Notes: generated from the letters alone by a model not told the origin. DNA of 12,351 nt from Saprospiraceae bacterium (GCA_020436955.1 JAGQWW010000043.1:1-12351), one strand, 5' to 3'; numbered from the stretch's first letter, positions 1 through 8,605 are shown. A program made the numbers and translations.

Positions 1-1
1 A

Positions 2-91
2 CAGCAGAAGTATGTGGACTTCCCTAATACTACTCAGTACTTTGAAGGAGAATTTAACGGGTTTGTGATTGAAGCCAATGTTGGTTTCTAA
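2..91 (+). CDS. C-terminal end of an unidentified protein, possibly an outer-membrane beta-barrel
   Basis: The frame is open from the left edge and gives 29 residues before a TAA stop at 89-91; the start lies outside the window. The visible tail ends in EFNGFVIEANVGF, an alternating hydrophobic/polar strand finishing in phenylalanine. A terminal aromatic residue on such a strand is a known C-terminal feature of outer-membrane beta-barrels, so a barrel protein is a reasonable inference, but 29 residues cannot prove a family. Codon use looks the same as in the following genes. A hairpin follows 25 bp after the stop, and the exported YceI-like gene starts 77 bp downstream, so the two may or may not share a transcript. 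Confidence 0.6.
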   Translation, partial: QQKYVDFPNTTQYFEGEFNGFVIEANVGF

Positions 92-115
92 AATAAGGCT
101 ATAATTCTAGCCAAG

Positions 116-149
116 GAAGGGCTGGCACGCTTCGGCTGGCCGGCCCTTC
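116..149 (+). terminator. GC-rich hairpin after the first gene, terminator-like but without a U-run
   Basis: GAAGGGCTGGC (116-126) pairs with GCCGGCCCTTC (139-149): 11 bp with one G-T wobble and a 12-nt loop. It is markedly GC-rich compared with its surroundings. The bases after it (GTATTAAAACC) are not a U-tract, so it is not a textbook intrinsic terminator. It could instead be a mRNA 3'-end stabiliser or a partial attenuator ahead of the YceI-like gene. Confidence 0.45.
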
Positions 150-168
150 GTATTAAAACCTAGTAGTC

Positions 169-801
169 ATGCTTACCAATAAAGTGATACATTCGGGCTT
201 GTTTTTAATGCTTATTGTCATTTTGTCAAGTGGATTGACTATGCTTCGCAATATCAATTATTCCATCGACCCCTCTAGCAAACTTTCTCTTGAAGGGACT
301 AGTAACGTTACAGATTTCTCTTGTGACTGTAAGCAAAGTTTCCCGGGCGATGAAGTGTATTTTGAAGAGGATCTCGAAAATGGCACGCTTACATTTCAAG
401 GGGCACAATTAAATGTGAAGACCAAAAATTTGGATTGTGGAAACCATGGAATGAATAAGGACATGTACAATACCCTTATGGCCGATAAGTATCCTTATAT
501 ATCCATACAGCTCCTTTCAGCTACTTTGCCAAAAACTACTTCCCTCCAAGATTCTCGCTACTGGACTTCTTTAAACACAAGAGTGGCTTTGACCATTGCC
601 GGGCATAAAAAGGTAATGCCCCTGGTTGTAGAAGCCAAAAAATTATCTGATGGTAAATATCATTTTAAAGCCTGTCAGATGATTAGAATGACAGACTTTG
701 GAATTGACCCTCCCAAACCATTCTTTGGAATGATTAAGGTATCTGATGAAATAACCATCAATATGAACCTGATCATTCAAAAAAAGAACGAGTCCAATTA
801 G
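169..801 (+). CDS. Exported YceI-like domain protein
   Basis: A 210-residue protein. Residues 9-26 form a hydrophobic segment after a short basic N-terminus, consistent with a signal peptide or anchor, so the protein probably acts in the periplasm. The rest fits the YceI-like fold, a lipocalin-like barrel known to bind polyisoprenoid or amphiphilic ligands: an early SLEGTSNVTDFSC strand, a central conserved block around DCGNHGMNKDMYNTL (from residue 89), and a late FGIDPPKPFFGMIKVSDEI stretch. Four cysteines are visible outside the signal region (52, 54, 90, 169), which could form disulfides in the periplasm. The ATG at 169 is the natural start because it precedes the signal sequence. The ligand is unknown. 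In Bacteroidota such genes often sit near redox or barrel proteins, which fits the barrel-like tail upstream. Family assignment is fairly sure, role is not. Confidence 0.82.
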   Translation: MLTNKVIHSGLFLMLIVILSSGLTMLRNINYSIDPSSKLSLEGTSNVTDFSCDCKQSFPGDEVYFEEDLENGTLTFQGAQLNVKTKNLDCGNHGMNKDMYNTLMADKYPYISIQLLSATLPKTTSLQDSRYWTSLNTRVALTIAGHKKVMPLVVEAKKLSDGKYHFKACQMIRMTDFGIDPPKPFFGMIKVSDEITINMNLIIQKKNESN

Positions 802-829
802 AAGCCTAACCAAGCGCTGGTAAAATCTG

Positions 830-837
830 TATCTTCG
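830..837 (+). promoter_or_regulatory. Candidate -7 element for hflX
   Basis: TATCTTCG matches the Bacteroidota -7 consensus TAnnTTTG at all fixed positions but one. It lies about 75 bp before the preferred hflX ATG, in the only sizeable gap (802-911) upstream of that gene. No clear TTTG -33 box is visible at the usual spacing, so this is a modest call. Confidence 0.4.
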
Positions 838-911
838 CTGAAACTTTCCTGGTAATTCTATTGTCTATAGAGTGTATTTTACAACCAGGCAAAATAGTAG
901 TAGCGCTGTTT

Positions 912-2135
912 ATGAAGAACAATCTTAATATAGATGTGAAGGAAAAGGGTGGCTTAAAAAGCGGCCCCGAGTATGCAATATTGGTGGGTTTGGTGCAAAG
1001 AGACCAGAAAGAGGAAGAAGTACAGGAATACCTGGATGAATTGGAATTTCTGGCGCTTACTGCCGGGGCGGAGTGTAAAAAACGCTTTGTTCAAAAACTT
1101 TCTCATCCGGATTCCCGCACTTTCATAGGAAGTGGAAAAGTAGAGGAAATCTTTCAATACCTTGAAAATCATGAAGAGGTCAATATGGTCATTTTTGATG
1201 ATGACCTGAGTGGAAAACAAACCAACATTCTGGAAAGTACGCTCAAGGTGAAAATCGTAGATCGTACCACCTTGATTCTCGATATTTTTGCGAGTAGAGC
1301 ACAAACGGCCCAGGCACAAACTCAAGTCGAATTGGCTCAAATGAAGTACCTGTTGCCGAGATTGCGCGGTCTTTGGACCCACCTTGAAAGACAGCGAGGT
1401 GGTATCGGTATGAGAGGACCCGGGGAAAAGGAAATTGAAACAGACCGTCGTATCGTCCGCGATAAAATCAATCAGCTCAAGCAAAAGCTGGAAAAAATAG
1501 ATCGCCAGAGCCAAACCCAAAGAAAAACACGAGGTGAACTCATTAGGGTAGCCTTGGTAGGGTATACCAACGTTGGTAAATCGACCCTGATGAATAAGCT
1601 CGCCAAATCAGAAGTATTTGCAGAAAATAAACTGTTCGCCACTTTGGATACCACAGTGAGAAAGGTGGTATTCGGAACCATGCCTTTTCTACTTTCTGAT
1701 ACGGTTGGATTTATCCGAAAATTGCCGACCCACCTTATTGAAAGTTTCAAATCTACCCTGGATGAGGTTCGCGAGTCTGACGTATTGCTTCATGTGGTCG
1801 ATCTGTCCCATCCTCAATTTGAGGACCATGTTAAAACAGTTGAAAGCACATTGAGCGATATTGGCATCGAAGGCAAACCTGTTTTGCTGGTTTTTAATAA
1901 AGTGGACCTGTATCGAGAGAAATATTTTGATGAGTTGTTGGATAGAAAGACCAAAGAGGATATCCTGGACGAATTGAAACAATCACTTATTAGTCGCTTT
2001 GACCATCCTTGTGTTTTTATTTCGGCCTGGTCCGGTGAAAACTTAGATCAGCTAAGGGACGATATGACTAAAATGATCAAAGATCAATACCAGGTCCGCT
2101 ATCCATATCTAGTCAAGCAATTCTGGACCATGTAG
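912..2135 (+). CDS. hflX: HflX, ribosome-associated GTPase
   Basis: HflX binds the large ribosomal subunit and hydrolyses GTP; in studied bacteria it splits or rescues stalled ribosomes, for example after heat stress. The 407-residue protein shows the HflX N-terminal domain (GSGKVEEI; VDRTTLILDIFASRA, followed by QVELAQMKYLLPRL) and the glycine-rich GIGMRGPGEKEIETDRR linker. These are followed by a coiled-coil and a complete G domain: G1 GYTNVGKST (217-225), G3 DTVGF (263-267), G4 NKVD (329-332) and a G5-like SAW (371). Length is normal for the family. I chose the ATG at 912; the frame also extends upstream to a TTG at 861, but those 17 residues are not family-like. It ends 80 bp before the next gene. 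A ribosome-rescue gene and tmRNA share this window, but they are 7 kb apart and no linkage is implied. Confidence 0.95.
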   Translation: MKNNLNIDVKEKGGLKSGPEYAILVGLVQRDQKEEEVQEYLDELEFLALTAGAECKKRFVQKLSHPDSRTFIGSGKVEEIFQYLENHEEVNMVIFDDDLSGKQTNILESTLKVKIVDRTTLILDIFASRAQTAQAQTQVELAQMKYLLPRLRGLWTHLERQRGGIGMRGPGEKEIETDRRIVRDKINQLKQKLEKIDRQSQTQRKTRGELIRVALVGYTNVGKSTLMNKLAKSEVFAENKLFATLDTTVRKVVFGTMPFLLSDTVGFIRKLPTHLIESFKSTLDEVRESDVLLHVVDLSHPQFEDHVKTVESTLSDIGIEGKPVLLVFNKVDLYREKYFDELLDRKTKEDILDELKQSLISRFDHPCVFISAWSGENLDQLRDDMTKMIKDQYQVRYPYLVKQFWTM

Positions 2136-2149
2136 TTCCATTACATTTT

Positions 2150-2190
2150 TTTGTATTTATTTTTAAATGCTACCCCTTTCTAGTAATTTG
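2150..2190 (+). promoter_or_regulatory. Possible promoter for the binding-protein/moeA run
   Basis: A TTTG (2150-2153) and TAGTAATTTG (2181-2190) resemble the Bacteroidota -33 and -7 elements, and the second lies 26 bp before the ATG at 2216. The spacing is longer than usual and the -7 match is shifted by one base, so the call is weak. Confidence 0.25.
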
Positions 2191-2215
2191 GTTGCGGCAT
2201 TTAAAAACTAACAAC

Positions 2216-4000
2216 ATGAAACATATCCGCTTTATTCCCATTCTGCTGGTAAGTCTGGTACTTTCCGGCGTACTTTTCAATGCTTGCAAATCTGATGGCC
2301 CAAAAGAGGCCGACAATTATAAGTACCACGACAATACTGTTCGGGTGCGTATGGCTGCTGAGCCGGACCGTCTGAGCCCTTATTTGACCAGGTCCGCTTA
2401 TTCAAGATTGGTGTTTGAAAGGGTTTTTATGTATATGATGGATTTTGATCCGGAGACCTTACAATTGACACCGGTTTTAGCGAAATCCATGCCCGTATTG
2501 GAAGAGATTTCAGAAGGTCCTTATGCAGGAGGCGTGAAAATGACCTTTGAGATTAAGAATGATGCGGTATGGCCAAATGGTACTCCGGTGACAGCTGAAG
2601 ATGCTGCCTTTTCTTTAAAAGCTGTTTTAGTGCCTGGAATGCCTTCAGTATACCAGCCTTTTTTCCAATTTTTTGATGGGCTTGAAAAAGACCCCACTAA
2701 CGATAAAAAATTCTCCCTTTATGCCAAGGAGAAATACATCTTGTTGGAAGCTGTTGCTGCCTCCTTATGTGTTTACCCTAAATATGTATTTGACCCGGAT
2801 GGTTTGTTGGATGAATTTACTGTCGAAGCACTTTCAGCAGATGATGCTGCGACAGCTTTGGGGGACAATGAAAAACTTAAAACCTTTATTGAAAAATTTA
2901 CCAGTCCAGAGCTGACTACTGATCCTGGTAAAATGATAGGTTCTGGAGCTTACCAGGTAGATACCTGGGAAACCGGACAGTATATCCTTATTTCTAAAAA
3001 ACAAGATTGGTGGGGTAGTAAATATGCATCCAGTTCAAGCCTGTTTGCAGCTTATCCTGATACCATTTTATTTAAAATAATGCCTGACCAAACAGCCGCT
3101 TTGTCAGCTTTGAAGGATCAGGAACTTGACGTTGCCAATAACCTGGACTCAAAAGACTTTGTCGAATTGAAAGACAATGCGTTGGTAAGTCAATTTTACA
3201 ATTTAGAGACACCTCCTTCGCCAACCATCTACTTGGCTTACCTCAATAACAAGGATCAAATTTTGTCAGATGGTAAAGTCAGAAAAGCACTGGCTCACCT
3301 GGTCGATGTACAGGATTTTATCACTTCGCTTTATGATGGATTGGCAGAAAGAGTTGGCGGTCCTGTGTTGAAGTCAAAACCCTATTATAATAATGATCTG
3401 CAATTGGTGGAATATAATCTTGAGGAAGCTAAAAAACTATTGAATGAAGCCGGATGGACAGATTCAGATAGCGATGGAACCCTTGATAAGCAAATCAATG
3501 GCAGTAAAGAAGACCTGCAATTTGAAATCCTAATTTCAAATGGTAGTAAGGCTTCTGAAAATCTTGCTTTGTACATGCAAGAAGCATTTAAAAGAGCCGG
3601 GGTTAAATTGGATGTAACGAAAAAGGAATTCCGCGAATTGATGAGTGAAAATGTTCGCAAAAAGGATTACCAGATTTATATCGGAGCCATGGGGATGGAT
3701 TTGACGTTGGATGATTTCCACCAGCAATGGCATACCGAAAGTGATAATCCAAGTGGAGGAAATTATACCGGATTTGGTTCGGTTGCAATGGATGACTTAA
3801 TTGATTCTATTCGTGTGAATTTGGATGAAAATTCACGCAATGAAATGTACAAAAGGTTCCAGCGTGAATTGTACAAGGAGACACCGGCCATTTTCCTTTT
3901 TTCACCACAAGAAAGAATCGCAATTCACAAGCGTTTCAATGCAAAAACTAGCGAAAAGCGTCCCGGATTTTTTCCAAATACATTTGAGTTGAAAAAATAA
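2216..4000 (+). CDS. ABC transporter substrate-binding lipoprotein, family 5 (oligopeptide/nickel type)
   Basis: This 594-residue protein captures small ligands, classically oligopeptides, for an ABC importer. A signal peptide leads to Cys24 (VLFNAC), so it is a lipoprotein. SBP_bac_5 features follow: the opening VRMAAEPDRLSPYL, the conserved VWPNGTPVTAED block (W119-D129), the mid-protein VRKALAHLVDVQDFI region, and the AGWTDSDSDGTLDK loop (acidic residues about 416-424) followed by a C-terminal lobe ending in the usual IFLFSPQE-type strand. The frame extends to TTG 2192, but ATG 2216 directly begins the basic signal-peptide N-region and is preferred. No permease or ATPase genes are beside it, so it is an orphan binding protein; partner and ligand are unknown. 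moeA starts 9 bp after its stop, indicating co-transcription. Confidence 0.9.
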   Translation: MKHIRFIPILLVSLVLSGVLFNACKSDGPKEADNYKYHDNTVRVRMAAEPDRLSPYLTRSAYSRLVFERVFMYMMDFDPETLQLTPVLAKSMPVLEEISEGPYAGGVKMTFEIKNDAVWPNGTPVTAEDAAFSLKAVLVPGMPSVYQPFFQFFDGLEKDPTNDKKFSLYAKEKYILLEAVAASLCVYPKYVFDPDGLLDEFTVEALSADDAATALGDNEKLKTFIEKFTSPELTTDPGKMIGSGAYQVDTWETGQYILISKKQDWWGSKYASSSSLFAAYPDTILFKIMPDQTAALSALKDQELDVANNLDSKDFVELKDNALVSQFYNLETPPSPTIYLAYLNNKDQILSDGKVRKALAHLVDVQDFITSLYDGLAERVGGPVLKSKPYYNNDLQLVEYNLEEAKKLLNEAGWTDSDSDGTLDKQINGSKEDLQFEILISNGSKASENLALYMQEAFKRAGVKLDVTKKEFRELMSENVRKKDYQIYIGAMGMDLTLDDFHQQWHTESDNPSGGNYTGFGSVAMDDLIDSIRVNLDENSRNEMYKRFQRELYKETPAIFLFSPQERIAIHKRFNAKTSEKRPGFFPNTFELKK

Positions 4001-4009
4001 GAAAGCAAT

Positions 4010-5209
4010 ATGGTTTCGGTAGAAGAAGCGACACGGCACGTGTTGGAAAATGTGTACAAGCCTGCTGAAGAAACAGTTTTATTGGAAAATGCGGTAAACA
4101 GGATTTTGGCAGAAGATCTGGTGGCTGATCGTGATTTCCCTCCGTACGACCGGGTTACCATGGATGGAATAGGGATTGCTTTTGAAGCTTATGAAAATGG
4201 CCACAGACAATTTCCGATAGAAGGAGTTGCGGCTGCCGGAGATCCTGAACAGATTTTGAAAAATCCATTGCATTGCCTGGAAGTGATGACCGGTGCAATG
4301 TGTCCTGAAGGTTGTGATACCATCATCCGTTACGAAGATGTAGACATTCGCGATGGTGTTGCTTTTTTAAAAATAGATACCGTTGGAAGAGGAAAAAATA
4401 TCCACTTACAAGGTGAAGACAGGCGCAAAGGTTCTGTAATCGTAAGAAAAGGCAGCAAAATTTCTCCTGCAGAAATTGGTGTGGCAGCAACCGTCGGAAA
4501 AGATACTTTAAAGGTGTTGGCTAATCCAAAAATCGCCGTTATCTCCAGTGGTGATGAATTGGTGGCTGTCAATGAAACTCCGGCACCCCATCAAATAAGA
4601 CGCTCAAACGCACCTACCTTGCGAGCATTGTTGGAATCGCATGGATTGGAGGTAGATGAGCATCATTTACCGGATGATGAAGAAATAATCAACCAATCTT
4701 TGTCAACCTGGGTACAATCGTATGACGCCTTGATTTTAAGTGGAGGGGTGTCCATGGGTAAATTTGATTTCATACCCAAAGTGCTGAATAATTTAGGGGT
4801 GGAATCAAAATTTTACAAAGTAACCCAGCGTCCAGGTAAGCCGTTTTGGTTTGGCGCCTATAAAGATAAATGCAAGGTATTTGCTTTCCCGGGCAATCCG
4901 GTTTCAAGTTTTATGTGTGCCAACCGGTATTTTCTGCCCTGGTGGAAAAAAAGTATGGGGGTTCGTCCTTTTCCAAAGGTGTATGCAAGTCTGACTACCG
5001 ATTATGTTTTCCAGCCTGACCTAACCTATTTTTTGCAGGTGCATACCACTTTCTCCCAAACCGGTCATCTCACGGCTGATCCTATTACGGGCCATGGTTC
5101 CGGTGATTTTGCTAACCTTACCGATGTAGATGCTTTTTTAGAATTGCCAAAAGGGAGGAACGAATTTAAAAAAGGAGAATCCTTTCCGCTATTTTGGTTT
5201 CGAAGCTAA
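4010..5209 (+). CDS. moeA: MoeA, molybdopterin molybdotransferase
   Basis: MoeA inserts molybdate into adenylylated molybdopterin, the last common step of molybdenum cofactor synthesis in the cytoplasm. The 399-residue length is normal. Family landmarks in order are: DFPPYDRVTMDG (M51-G53), TGAMCPEGCDTIIRYEDV, GEDRRKGSVIVRKG, SSGDEL (G181-L184), IRRSNAPTLRALL, the MoCF-binding core SGGVSMGKFDF (244-254), KVTQRPGKPFWFG and FPGNP (293-297). Together these cover both the MoeA N-terminal and the MoCF domains. Minor oddity: the usual MDGYA reads MDGIG, and the SGGVSMG acidic site retains D253. No other cofactor genes are in the window, and the tight link to a peptide-type binding protein rather than a molybdate-binding protein is unexplained. 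The next gene follows 28 bp later. Confidence 0.94.
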   Translation: MVSVEEATRHVLENVYKPAEETVLLENAVNRILAEDLVADRDFPPYDRVTMDGIGIAFEAYENGHRQFPIEGVAAAGDPEQILKNPLHCLEVMTGAMCPEGCDTIIRYEDVDIRDGVAFLKIDTVGRGKNIHLQGEDRRKGSVIVRKGSKISPAEIGVAATVGKDTLKVLANPKIAVISSGDELVAVNETPAPHQIRRSNAPTLRALLESHGLEVDEHHLPDDEEIINQSLSTWVQSYDALILSGGVSMGKFDFIPKVLNNLGVESKFYKVTQRPGKPFWFGAYKDKCKVFAFPGNPVSSFMCANRYFLPWWKKSMGVRPFPKVYASLTTDYVFQPDLTYFLQVHTTFSQTGHLTADPITGHGSGDFANLTDVDAFLELPKGRNEFKKGESFPLFWFRS

Positions 5210-5237
5210 TTGCCATTTTTAAAAATATACAAGTTGT

Positions 5238-8200
5238 ATGCAGTTAAAGATAATTTCCGCAGGAGCAGGTAGTGGAAAAACATTCCGACTGACCCAGGAA
5301 ATGACCGGCATGTTGACAGACAAGTCGCTTGCAGTACGTGCTTCCGGAATTATCGCTACGACCTTTACTAAAAAAGCAGCAGGCGAATTGCAGGAAAGGG
5401 TGCGGGTGAAATTGCTCGAAACTGGTATGGTTGAGGAAGCCAATGAACTGGCTAATGCATTGATAGGTACAGTGCATAGTGTTGGAGTCAATCTTTTAAA
5501 AAGGTTTGCTTTTGAGGCCGGGGTCTCTCCTGAAGTCGATATCATGGCCGATGAAGATATGCAGATGATGTTCAACCAGAGTCTGGCATCAATCCTTTCC
5601 CTCGAGAAAATGGAACGATTGGAGTACCTCGTTACGAGGCTGGGACTGAATAAATCCAGGGAGTACGATTGGCGTTCAGATGTTCGCAATATAACCGAAG
5701 TTGCCCGGTCTAATGGTATGGGAAAAGAGGCACTGGAAATCAGCAAAGTAAAAAGTTGGGAATCATTTAAAAAGTTTCTGCCGGTTCCATCCATCTCTGA
5801 GCAAGACTCTATTGAAGCCTTAAAAGAAGTGCTGGAACAAACCATAACCACGGTTGAAAACAATGAAGACAATACCAAGACTACTCAAAATGTAATAGTC
5901 GAACTACAGCAGAGCCTGAATGCATGTCGCTCAAGAGGCTACCTGCTTTGGCATGAATGGGCCAAAATCGGAAAAGCAAAAGTGGGTGCCAAGAGCAGGG
6001 AAGATTTTGAACCGCTGGCCAACTTCGTATCCAGGCACGAAGCAACTTTTGAATTCCAGGAGAACATTGCGTCTTATATCAACCTGCTTTTTGATACTGC
6101 TTCCGAGGCAATTGAAGAATTTACCCGCTATAAAAAAGAAAGGGGTCTGATTGATTATATCGATATGGAGACCCTGGTCAATGACCTGCTGGATATTCCT
6201 ACCATCAAACAAGTATTGTCCGAGGAGATTGACTTGTTGATGGTCGATGAGTTTCAGGATACCAGTCCGATACAGTTAGAGATATTTTTAAAGTTATCCA
6301 AACTGGCCAATCATTCCATCTGGGTGGGTGACCCTAAGCAGAGCATATATGGCTTTCGCGGAGCTGCACCTGAATTGATGCAAGCCATTGTTGATTGGGC
6401 TGGTGGTATTCAACCGGAAAACATCCTTGGTAAATCATGGAGGAGCCGGGAAGATGTAGTCTATGCTACCAATGCCATTTTTACTAAAGCATTTCCTGAG
6501 ATTCCTAGAGACCAGGTTGCCCTGGAACCGGTGAGAAAAGCGGAGGGTGAACCTGAAGAAATAGGGTTGGCACTGGTGCATTATTTTGCACAATTGGACC
6601 CGGACGCAGGAAGGATGCCCGGAAAACCCTGGTTTGAAAATGCAATTGCCCAAATGCTAAAATGGGATTTGGAAAATGGCATTTACATCACTCCGAAAGG
6701 AAGCAAAACACCCAGGAAAGCAAAACCGGGCGATGTAGCTATTTTATGTAGGACCAATTTCCAGTGTCAGGATATGGCAGAAGCCTTGCACAATGCAGGT
6801 TTAAAAGCAGCCATCAGTAGGACGGGATTATTGGATACGGCAGAGGCAAAATTCATTTTGGCCTGTTTGAAATATATTTTAAACAAATATGACAGTCTTT
6901 CCGTCGCAGAAATATTAACGCTGGGAGCAGGTTGGTCCACAGAAAAAATAATAGAACATAGGCTGGAATATTTAAACCACCAACAAAGCGATGAGCGCTG
7001 GAGTGAGTGGGCCGCAGATGAATCATTATTGCTGCACTTAAACGATTTGAGACAGCAGATGCAGGAATATTCAGGCTCGGAAATACTGGATGTTTTGCTG
7101 GAGGAATTGGACATTAGACGAAAGGTAATGGAGTGGGGCAATCCTTCCCAACGACTCAACAATGTAGATGTGCTTTGTCAGATGGCACTTGAATACGAAG
7201 AAGGGTGTAACCGATTGCATTTGGCTGCTTCTTTGGGTGGATTTTTATTGTGGTTGGATGGCAGGAAGAAACAAGGCCTTGATTTTCAGGGCAGTGGAGA
7301 GAGTGAAGAAGCCGTCAATGTACTTACCTACCATAAATCAAAAGGACTGGAATATCCGGTAACTATTTGTCATAGCCTGGAAGGAGATTTGCGAGGAGAT
7401 GTATGGGGTATTGAAATTGTTTCCGATAGAGAAGAAGTCGATCTGGATGACTTGCTTGGCAATCGTTGGATTCGTTTTTGGGTCAATCCATACGGAGACC
7501 AGGTGAAAGGAACCGGTTTGATGGAACGCCTGGAAGAAAGTGATGCCTTGGCAAAAGCTAAGGAGCAAGCGAAACAAGAAGAAGCCAGGTTGTTGTACGT
7601 GGGAATCACAAGGGCCCGTGATTACCTGGTATTCCCATCGCGTACCGGAAAGTCGACTAAATGGCTCAACCGCGTTTGGAATGGTGACGATGAAAGGGCG
7701 GCGTTGGATCCAACCATACCGGAGACACCCTGGGAGTGGGATGGTAAGGTTTTGTATATCCGAAACAAAGTAGAAGGTTTTGGGAGAGATTTTACCGGGG
7801 CAAACCTGGAAGAAAGGACCTTTGAATATATCAGTCCTGCTGCAGGTAAAAAGGAACATATCCCTTTTTACTGGAAAGGAGAAGAAGCAGCGCTGCAAGG
7901 CAAATTGAAATTTGAAGAAGTAGGTTCCTGGGAAAGACCGTATGCCTGGAACGAGCATTTGAATTTTGAAGAAAAAGCTGCATTGTTTGAAGTTTTAAAA
8001 GCGGTGGTAGAAGCAAGATGGGGTGGTTTGGATTTGAAAGCGCGACGCGAAAGGGTAGAGGAGCTTTTATTATTGCACCGGCTAACAGGATTGGTTGAGG
8101 TCAGTGCCATTTTAGGTTACAAAGAAGAATGGGAAAATGAGGTAGTAAAAAGTGCAGGCGATGTAATGGTCGGCATGCCGGTGAAAATGGATCATGGAGG

Positions 8201-8435
8201 GCGAATATTTAAGTCAGAAATCCCATTTTGTATTAAAGAAAGTAGTCATATAACAATTGTTTTGCACTTTGCAGAGGAAGAAAAAAAACCATCTTCCTAC
8301 CTTCATCAAAAGGAAGGATGGATATATTTGGCGACCCGTTATTTGAAGTCTCAGATGACCGATTGTACTATAGATGTAAAAGTGAATTTTCCACTATCCG
8401 CAAAACTTCATCACTTCTCAGTTGTTGATAAATAA
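5238..8435 (+). CDS. AddA/UvrD-like superfamily 1 DNA helicase with eroded nuclease domain
   Basis: A 1065-residue SF1A helicase, probably acting in double-strand-break processing as the AddA-type partner of an AddB-like protein. All helicase motifs are visible: Walker A SAGAGSGKT (K14), TTFTKKAAGELQ (Ia), DEFQD (337-341, Walker B), GDPKQSIYGFRG (from 364), SWRSREDVV (IV), TYHKSKGLEYP (H699 region, V) and YVGITRARDYL (from 787, VI). The C-terminus is where AddA/RecB proteins carry a PDDEXK nuclease. Here KSEIPF (E994) resembles its beginning, but the expected GxxD and DYKT motifs are absent and the protein ends about 70 residues later. It is therefore likely nuclease-dead, or the cleaving subunit lies elsewhere. 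No addB is adjacent. The ATG at 5238 sits just ahead of the Walker A motif as in homologues. It may be read through from moeA. Confidence 0.9.
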   Translation: MQLKIISAGAGSGKTFRLTQEMTGMLTDKSLAVRASGIIATTFTKKAAGELQERVRVKLLETGMVEEANELANALIGTVHSVGVNLLKRFAFEAGVSPEVDIMADEDMQMMFNQSLASILSLEKMERLEYLVTRLGLNKSREYDWRSDVRNITEVARSNGMGKEALEISKVKSWESFKKFLPVPSISEQDSIEALKEVLEQTITTVENNEDNTKTTQNVIVELQQSLNACRSRGYLLWHEWAKIGKAKVGAKSREDFEPLANFVSRHEATFEFQENIASYINLLFDTASEAIEEFTRYKKERGLIDYIDMETLVNDLLDIPTIKQVLSEEIDLLMVDEFQDTSPIQLEIFLKLSKLANHSIWVGDPKQSIYGFRGAAPELMQAIVDWAGGIQPENILGKSWRSREDVVYATNAIFTKAFPEIPRDQVALEPVRKAEGEPEEIGLALVHYFAQLDPDAGRMPGKPWFENAIAQMLKWDLENGIYITPKGSKTPRKAKPGDVAILCRTNFQCQDMAEALHNAGLKAAISRTGLLDTAEAKFILACLKYILNKYDSLSVAEILTLGAGWSTEKIIEHRLEYLNHQQSDERWSEWAADESLLLHLNDLRQQMQEYSGSEILDVLLEELDIRRKVMEWGNPSQRLNNVDVLCQMALEYEEGCNRLHLAASLGGFLLWLDGRKKQGLDFQGSGESEEAVNVLTYHKSKGLEYPVTICHSLEGDLRGDVWGIEIVSDREEVDLDDLLGNRWIRFWVNPYGDQVKGTGLMERLEESDALAKAKEQAKQEEARLLYVGITRARDYLVFPSRTGKSTKWLNRVWNGDDERAALDPTIPETPWEWDGKVLYIRNKVEGFGRDFTGANLEERTFEYISPAAGKKEHIPFYWKGEEAALQGKLKFEEVGSWERPYAWNEHLNFEEKAALFEVLKAVVEARWGGLDLKARRERVEELLLLHRLTGLVEVSAILGYKEEWENEVVKSAGDVMVGMPVKMDHGGRIFKSEIPFCIKESSHITIVLHFAEEEKKPSSYLHQKEGWIYLATRYLKSQMTDCTIDVKVNFPLSAKLHHFSVVDK

Positions 8436-8605
8436 CGTTTTATTTATTGAAAAAAAGTTAATATTAAAAGTGTTTATGATGTTATAAATACCTTTTAATC
8501 CTAGAAAATTTCCCCCTTTAGGCATGAAAATTGCAGCTTTTTAGGTACCCAAAAAGCGTTCCCCCACCTGTTAACAGATAGAACAAAAATTACAACCAAC
8601 ACAGT
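8436..8605 (+). other. AT-rich spacer with palindromes, upstream of a tiny ORF
   Basis: No gene of normal size is visible. An A/T-only hairpin overlaps the helicase stop (8428-8435 with 8440-8447, 4-nt loop). TTAATATTAA (8458-8467) and CTGTTAACAG (8568-8577) are perfect 10-bp palindromes. A six-codon ORF (MKIAAF, 8524-8544) lies before the second palindrome. No convincing promoter consensus was found. The second palindrome, 28 bp before the ATG at 8606, is where an operator could be. Confidence 0.35.

Noticed and set aside
861..911. TTG start for hflX adding 17 residues
   Set aside because: The extension has no family resemblance, and ATG 912 gives the normal HflX length; it cannot be fully excluded.
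954..1520. 188-codon minus-strand ORF
   Set aside because: Fully antisense to hflX, whose frame has complete family motifs.
2192..2215. TTG start for the substrate-binding lipoprotein adding 8 residues
   Set aside because: It would put a polar extension ahead of the signal peptide; ATG 2216 gives a normal lipoprotein signal.
5219..5878. 219-codon minus-strand ORF
   Set aside because: Antisense to the helicase N-terminal domain; serine/leucine-rich composition typical of shadow frames.
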